A stretch of 64,000 nt of DNA from JALOOX01 sp964557955 (GTDB lineage Bacteria; Desulfobacterota; Syntrophobacteria; Syntrophobacterales; Syntrophobacteraceae). Where the stretch lies: positions 248,001 through 312,000 of the forward strand of contig CAZLCS010000001.1 in NCBI GenBank assembly GCA_964557955.1, read 5' to 3'. The notes beneath the pieces were generated by a model. The model was not told where the DNA came from. It did no database searches and was given only the letters and a program-made list of their open reading frames with translations. Position 1 is the first letter of the stretch. Each line of letters begins with the position of its first letter. This document shows positions 61,198-64,000 of this stretch, one piece after another. The translations under genes and the position numbers were made by a program.

Positions 61198-61499
61198 CCG
61201 GGCCTCTCCTGATAACGATTGAATGAAGCTCTGGAACGACTGCAACCCTCGATGGCCGCCGCAACGGGCGGCTTCTGAATTACTTATCATAATGTCGCTC
61301 GCCAGAGGAACGGATTTCTACGGTCTCAGGTCTACGGGGGATCGGGGAGAATTCTGGAGGCTGCTCGGACTGGGGCGCCGGGTGGTCGCAGATCACGGCA
61401 TCCCGCAGGTCAGGTTCAGATCCTGCGAAATGGCGGGATTCTCCCGCGCCCCCTGGATCAAGTCGTCCAGTCGGCAACGAATGCCGGAGGAGGCGTTGC

Positions 61500-62147
61500 T
61501 TAAAGCTCGGGATAGAGCACGTCCCTGCAGTCCGGGCAGATGGTGTGCGTGATTCTTGATTGGGTCTGGCGCTCTACATAGAGATCGACCGGCCACCATT
61601 TTCCGTTCTCGTCCCGTATGCGTTTGCAGCCGCTGCAGATGGGCAGGAGGCTGCGCAAGATCTTCAGCTCCCTGATGAGCTTGTCTTTTTCCGACAAAGC
61701 GTCGGAGAGCTGCCGGATTAACTCCTCCTGTTTCTTTTCCGCTATCTTCCGGTCATTGATCTGACGTGTGACACCCACGATCTTGAGAGAGCTGCCGGCT
61801 TCTTTGACGAATCGCGCCTTGATTTCAAGCCAGCATCTCTGACCATCCTTGTTGATGGATTCAACCTCCAATACCCGACTCGTTCTGGCTCCCTGGTCGA
61901 ACTTCTTCTTTTCCTCCTCCAGGACAGCTCGAACTCTGGCGAAGGACTCGGGGGTCAAACGATCCTTGATGGTGAATCCAAGGATCTCCTCCACAGTGTA
62001 ACCGCTGATCCGCTCAATGGAGGGTGTCATGTACTCATATTTCAGGGTCGTCGCGTCCAACACCCATATGGCGTCGAGCAGATTGTCCGCGAGGACGCGG
62101 TACTTGCCTTCCAATTCCTCGATTTTTTCCTGGAGCTTCTTGGACAT
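61500..62147 (-). CDS. PAS-domain protein with C-terminal four-cysteine motif
   Basis: A 215-residue soluble protein. A coiled-coil start (KKLQEKIEELEGKYRVLADN) leads to a PAS domain (DAIWVLDATTLKYEYMTPSI, WLEIKARFVKEAGSSLKIVG), a short helix, and a C-terminal module LLPICSGCKRIRD...ICPDCRDVLYPEL. The CxxC pairs (CSGC, CPDC) form a likely zinc ribbon often found in deltaproteobacterial PAS signalling proteins. ATG at 62147 follows an AGGTGA site. No kinase or DGC domain is attached, so it may be a ligand-sensing adaptor. Confidence 0.88.
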   Translation of the reverse strand: MSKKLQEKIEELEGKYRVLADNLLDAIWVLDATTLKYEYMTPSIERISGYTVEEILGFTIKDRLTPESFARVRAVLEEEKKKFDQGARTSRVLEVESINKDGQRCWLEIKARFVKEAGSSLKIVGVTRQINDRKIAEKKQEELIRQLSDALSEKDKLIRELKILRSLLPICSGCKRIRDENGKWWPVDLYVERQTQSRITHTICPDCRDVLYPEL

Positions 62148-62401
62148 GGGATTCACCTGGCAGTTTTCCTGACTATTTTCAGGCGCTCGGTCTCCGCTTC
62201 GCGGGAAAGGAGATCCATGAATCGGGAGCGATCTCAAACCGGGCCCCGGATGGTCGAACTGATCCACGCCCGGCACATTACCATCAAGCGCATTGAACGA
62301 ACATTATTTACCCGCATGGACGATGCCCGTGTCCACCGAACGGAAAAGAGGATTCCCCCACAGAACCCATTCCGTGCTGCCCTTGGACACCGCTTGCATT
62401 G

Positions 62402-62653
62402 CTAGAAATCGGAAAGTTCCTCATGGGCCATGAAAGTTGCTTTGTCATGGCCCGCAATCCCCATGACACGACCATGCCCCGGAATCAGCTCCGTGTACCC
62501 GTTGCCCGCCAGCTTCCTCGTCGCTCCCGGACTGCGCTTTGCGTTTGTGGAGCCCAGGTCTTTGCCCTGTGCTTCCTTCTTGGGAGGCAGGGCAACGTTG
62601 GCTGCGCCTTGGCAGACGAAATAGCGGCCCGACTTGTCTTCTTCAAATCGCAT
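62402..62653 (-). CDS. Possible small hypothetical protein, 83 aa
   Basis: An 83-codon frame with plausible composition: basic middle (LPPKKEAQGKDLGSTNAKRS) and C-terminal part YTELIPGHGRVMGIAGHDKA, ending MAHEELSDF. No ribosome site stands out and I recognise no family. It may be a true small gene or a remnant near the tRNA-Thr site. Confidence 0.33.
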   Translation of the reverse strand: MRFEEDKSGRYFVCQGAANVALPPKKEAQGKDLGSTNAKRSPGATRKLAGNGYTELIPGHGRVMGIAGHDKATFMAHEELSDF

Positions 62654-62951
62654 TCGATATCACGGCCCGCCGGATCGCATCTCCCTTCTCCGACTCCTTC
62701 GGAACCTCCATGAGGAGATCGCCCGGTGCTCAGGCCATGGAGTGGTTTGCAACCTTTGTTCCATGCTGCTGACCTTCGTCGGCCGGACTGCCCCACGATG
62801 CACGGCTGCATTGAAAGGAGCAGCTGAATTTGAGGCCTTCTGGGAGGCGCACAGTGCGGCGGTGCGGAGGTCCCTCCGTAATGACGGCCCCATTCAGTCA
62901 ATTGACGGATTTTCCCCCCTTGAGCGTCTGGTGGACCTTTTCGAATGGGCC

Positions 62952-62981
62952 TTGATTCAAGTTGAAGGGGCGTGCTAGAAT
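62952..62981 (+). promoter_or_regulatory. Sigma-70 promoter of tRNA-Thr
   Basis: TTGATT (62952-62957), an 18-base spacer and TAGAAT (62976-62981) lie 13 bases before the tRNA 5' end. The spacing to the start is right. The rest of 62654-62994 holds no supported gene. Confidence 0.55.
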
Positions 62982-62994
62982 CCGCTTCCGATTT

Positions 62995-63069
62995 GCTGGC
63001 GTAGCTCAACGGCAGAGCAGCTGATTTGTAATCAGCAGGTTGCGGGTTCAAATCCCATCGCCAGCTCCA
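62995..63069 (+). tRNA. tRNA-Thr (anticodon TGT)
   Basis: A 75-nt tRNA including encoded CCA. The acceptor stem GCTGGCG/CGCCAGC is perfect. The anticodon arm is GCTGA-TTTGTAA-TCAGC, so the anticodon is TGT (Thr, ACA/ACG codons by wobble). The D arm has GCTC...GAGC. The T arm GCGGG-TTCAAAT-CCCAT has one C:A mismatch. A strong rho-independent terminator follows at 63078-63111. tRNA 3' ends are common integration sites, and the sequence beyond here changes in character. Confidence 0.95.
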
Positions 63070-63077
63070 GGAAAATC

Positions 63078-63111
63078 AAGGGGTTACGGTCGAATGACGG
63101 TAGCCCCTTTT
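63078..63111 (+). terminator. Rho-independent terminator of tRNA-Thr
   Basis: AAGGGGTTAC ... GTAGCCCCTTTT forms a stem of at least eight pairs (GGGGTTAC/GTAGCCCC, one G:T) with a loop containing GGTCGAATGACG, followed by TTTT. Position directly after the tRNA fits. Confidence 0.75.
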
Positions 63112-63137
63112 GCGTTGGGTAAGCATGGGGTAAGCAG

Positions 63138-63293
63138 ATGAGTGAAGATCATCCCCCACTTTCACTCCGCCTATCCAAGCCCTTTCGCGAGGAATTGATC
63201 GCAAGCGAGGATCCGCTGAGACGCAAGGGCAACGCCAATGGTCCGCTCAATGTGCTCCACGAAATCTGTTTCGGCAGGGGTATCACCGATTAG
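63138..63293 (+). CDS. Possible 51-aa ORF after tRNA-Thr
   Basis: ATG at 63138, with GGGGTAAGC just upstream, opens a 51-codon frame ending TAG at 63293: MSEDHPPLSLRLSKPFREEL, then IASEDPLRRKGNANGPLNVL and a short end (HEICFGRGITD). The composition is natural. I recognise no family. The two GGTAAGC copies just before it resemble integrase-associated sequence next to tRNA genes, so this may be the edge of an integrated region; that is inference. Confidence 0.4.
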   Translation: MSEDHPPLSLRLSKPFREELIASEDPLRRKGNANGPLNVLHEICFGRGITD

Positions 63294-63354
63294 GGGGATG
63301 AGGGCCGCTTTTCCCGCTGCTCATTCAATTCAAGGTTGGCGACAAACGCTTGCG

Positions 63355-63894
63355 TCACATTTTCAGCATGATCAGATTCGCATTGTTTTTCGAATTCGGC
63401 GTAAGGCACTGAGAGTTGTCTTCGGTGGGTTTGATTCCCATGTGCATCACGTGGTTGGTGTAGAGAGGGTTCCGCAGTGCACGGTGATAGGCATACATGG
63501 GGTTGTCCCGAAGGCAGGCGTAAAGGCCAGAGGATCTTGCGAGGTATTCTTCCTGGGCGCGAGCCCCATTCAGAAATCCGCCGCCGGGATGCGTTGCAGA
63601 AGCAAAATTCAGCGCTGCAGGACGATGCCCTGAATCGAGCAAATGTTTTGCAGCCGAAAGAGTGGTCCGGTTTTCAACGGAGATTCGGGTTTGAAAGTAA
63701 CCAAAATGTCTTTCCGGCAGTGACGACTCAGGCGGATAGGAAACCGTGCCTTCCACGGAGCGTTCAATCAAGTCACCCAAGGCAACGGTTTGCCCCGAGG
63801 GTGCGTTGTATTGTCCCGCCTCGGTTATCTGAACGGCTTCCCGTCCATAGTGAGCCGCAAGCTCACGTGAAATTCGAAGATCGGAAATCTTCAT
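63355..63894 (-). CDS. C-terminally truncated TIGR02452-type (bacterial PARG) protein
   Basis: A 179-residue frame. The catalytic loop NFASATHPGGGFLNGARAQE and following EYLARSSGLYACL is the signature of the bacterial-type poly(ADP-ribose) glycohydrolase family (macro-like fold), which usually has about 280 residues. After PLYTN the sequence diverges (HVMHMGIKPTEDNSQ...) where homologues continue with YSPDVPVFRDD-type sequence, so the C-terminal half of the domain is missing. The frame may be non-functional. Its ATG overlaps the upstream stop by four bases. Confidence 0.75.
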   Translation of the reverse strand: MKISDLRISRELAAHYGREAVQITEAGQYNAPSGQTVALGDLIERSVEGTVSYPPESSLPERHFGYFQTRISVENRTTLSAAKHLLDSGHRPAALNFASATHPGGGFLNGARAQEEYLARSSGLYACLRDNPMYAYHRALRNPLYTNHVMHMGIKPTEDNSQCLTPNSKNNANLIMLKM

Positions 63895-64000
63895 GGCCTG
63901 TCCTCGAGACGTTTCAGCGCCCGGTGGTTCGCTACCGCGGCCTCCAGTACCCTGAGGTCCCTGTTCCTTCCGGTGAAATTCCTGGTCTCTCCGATGAGCT
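63891..64000 (-). CDS. 3' end of an unknown gene, cut by the window edge
   Basis: Only the last 36 codons are visible, ending ...ETRNFTGRNRDLRVLEAAVA and NHRALKRLEDRP before a TGA that overlaps the PARG start (ATGA). The family cannot be named from this. The four-base overlap implies a two-gene operon with the PARG frame. Confidence 0.6.
   Translation of the reverse strand, partial: LIGETRNFTGRNRDLRVLEAAVANHRALKRLEDRP

Noticed and set aside
63121..63137. Two GGTAAGC copies as an integrase start
   Set aside because: No integrase reading frame of useful length follows, so they are mentioned only as a possible scar.

Overview
The window looks like a chromosome segment of a GC-rich, Gram-negative, anaerobic-type bacterium, most likely a deltaproteobacterium in the modern Desulfobacterota (Syntrophobacter-like). 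This is inferred from gene content, not from a database match. Supporting signs are an LPS outer membrane (LptD, heptose-1-phosphate adenylyltransferase, a large AsmA-like protein), paired class III CoA-transferases, a phenylacetate-CoA ligase/ACT/branched-chain ABC operon, and several PAS sensor kinases.

Layout. 1-1802: two class III CoA-transferases (the first runs off the left edge). 2209-8067: a minus-strand housekeeping block, rplM-rpsI then argC-truA-aspC-pgi, with a strong terminator hairpin just before argC. 8229-12038: lptD and folC. 12281-15320: hybrid histidine kinase plus HDOD protein behind a long leader. 16031-24131: an operon in the order paaK, ACT protein, livK, livH, livM, livG, livF and a divergent paaK paralogue that has lost its nucleotide-binding loop. 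24472-27618: TPR-like membrane protein, hldE-type adenylyltransferase, hypotheticals, trmL and a DUF1566 protein. 28047-33161: a YbhGFSR-type efflux system (HlyD adaptor, fused double ABC ATPase, two ABC-2 permeases). 33359-39180: membrane coiled-coil protein, PAS kinase, hypothetical, PfpI-type protein and DHH phosphoesterase.

39181-41086 is a repeat-rich zone at the 3' side of the tmRNA gene ssrA: nested inverted repeats, CCCCTA tracts, a MITE-like palindrome, an IS transposase tail and a decayed reading frame. 41414-47323 holds an AsmA-like giant protein and a Zn/Cd-type P-type ATPase. 47391-54184 holds a PfkB kinase, a secreted protein, an Smr protein, a glycosyltransferase, dCMP deaminase, a HAD hydrolase, a lipase-like hydrolase and cysC. 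54541-61197 is RNase II/R family, AMIN-amidase and mutS. 61500-62147 is a PAS/four-cysteine protein.

The right end (62995-64000) is tRNA-Thr(TGT) followed by what looks like the edge of an integrated region: a terminator, a 51-aa ORF, and a C-terminally truncated bacterial-type PARG gene translationally coupled to a gene that leaves the window. No CRISPR array or intact mobile element was seen. The most unusual items are the loop-less PaaK paralogue inside the liv operon, the nested-repeat zone beside ssrA, the terminator-like leader of argC, a tRNA-like fold upstream of cysC, and the truncated PARG beside tRNA-Thr.
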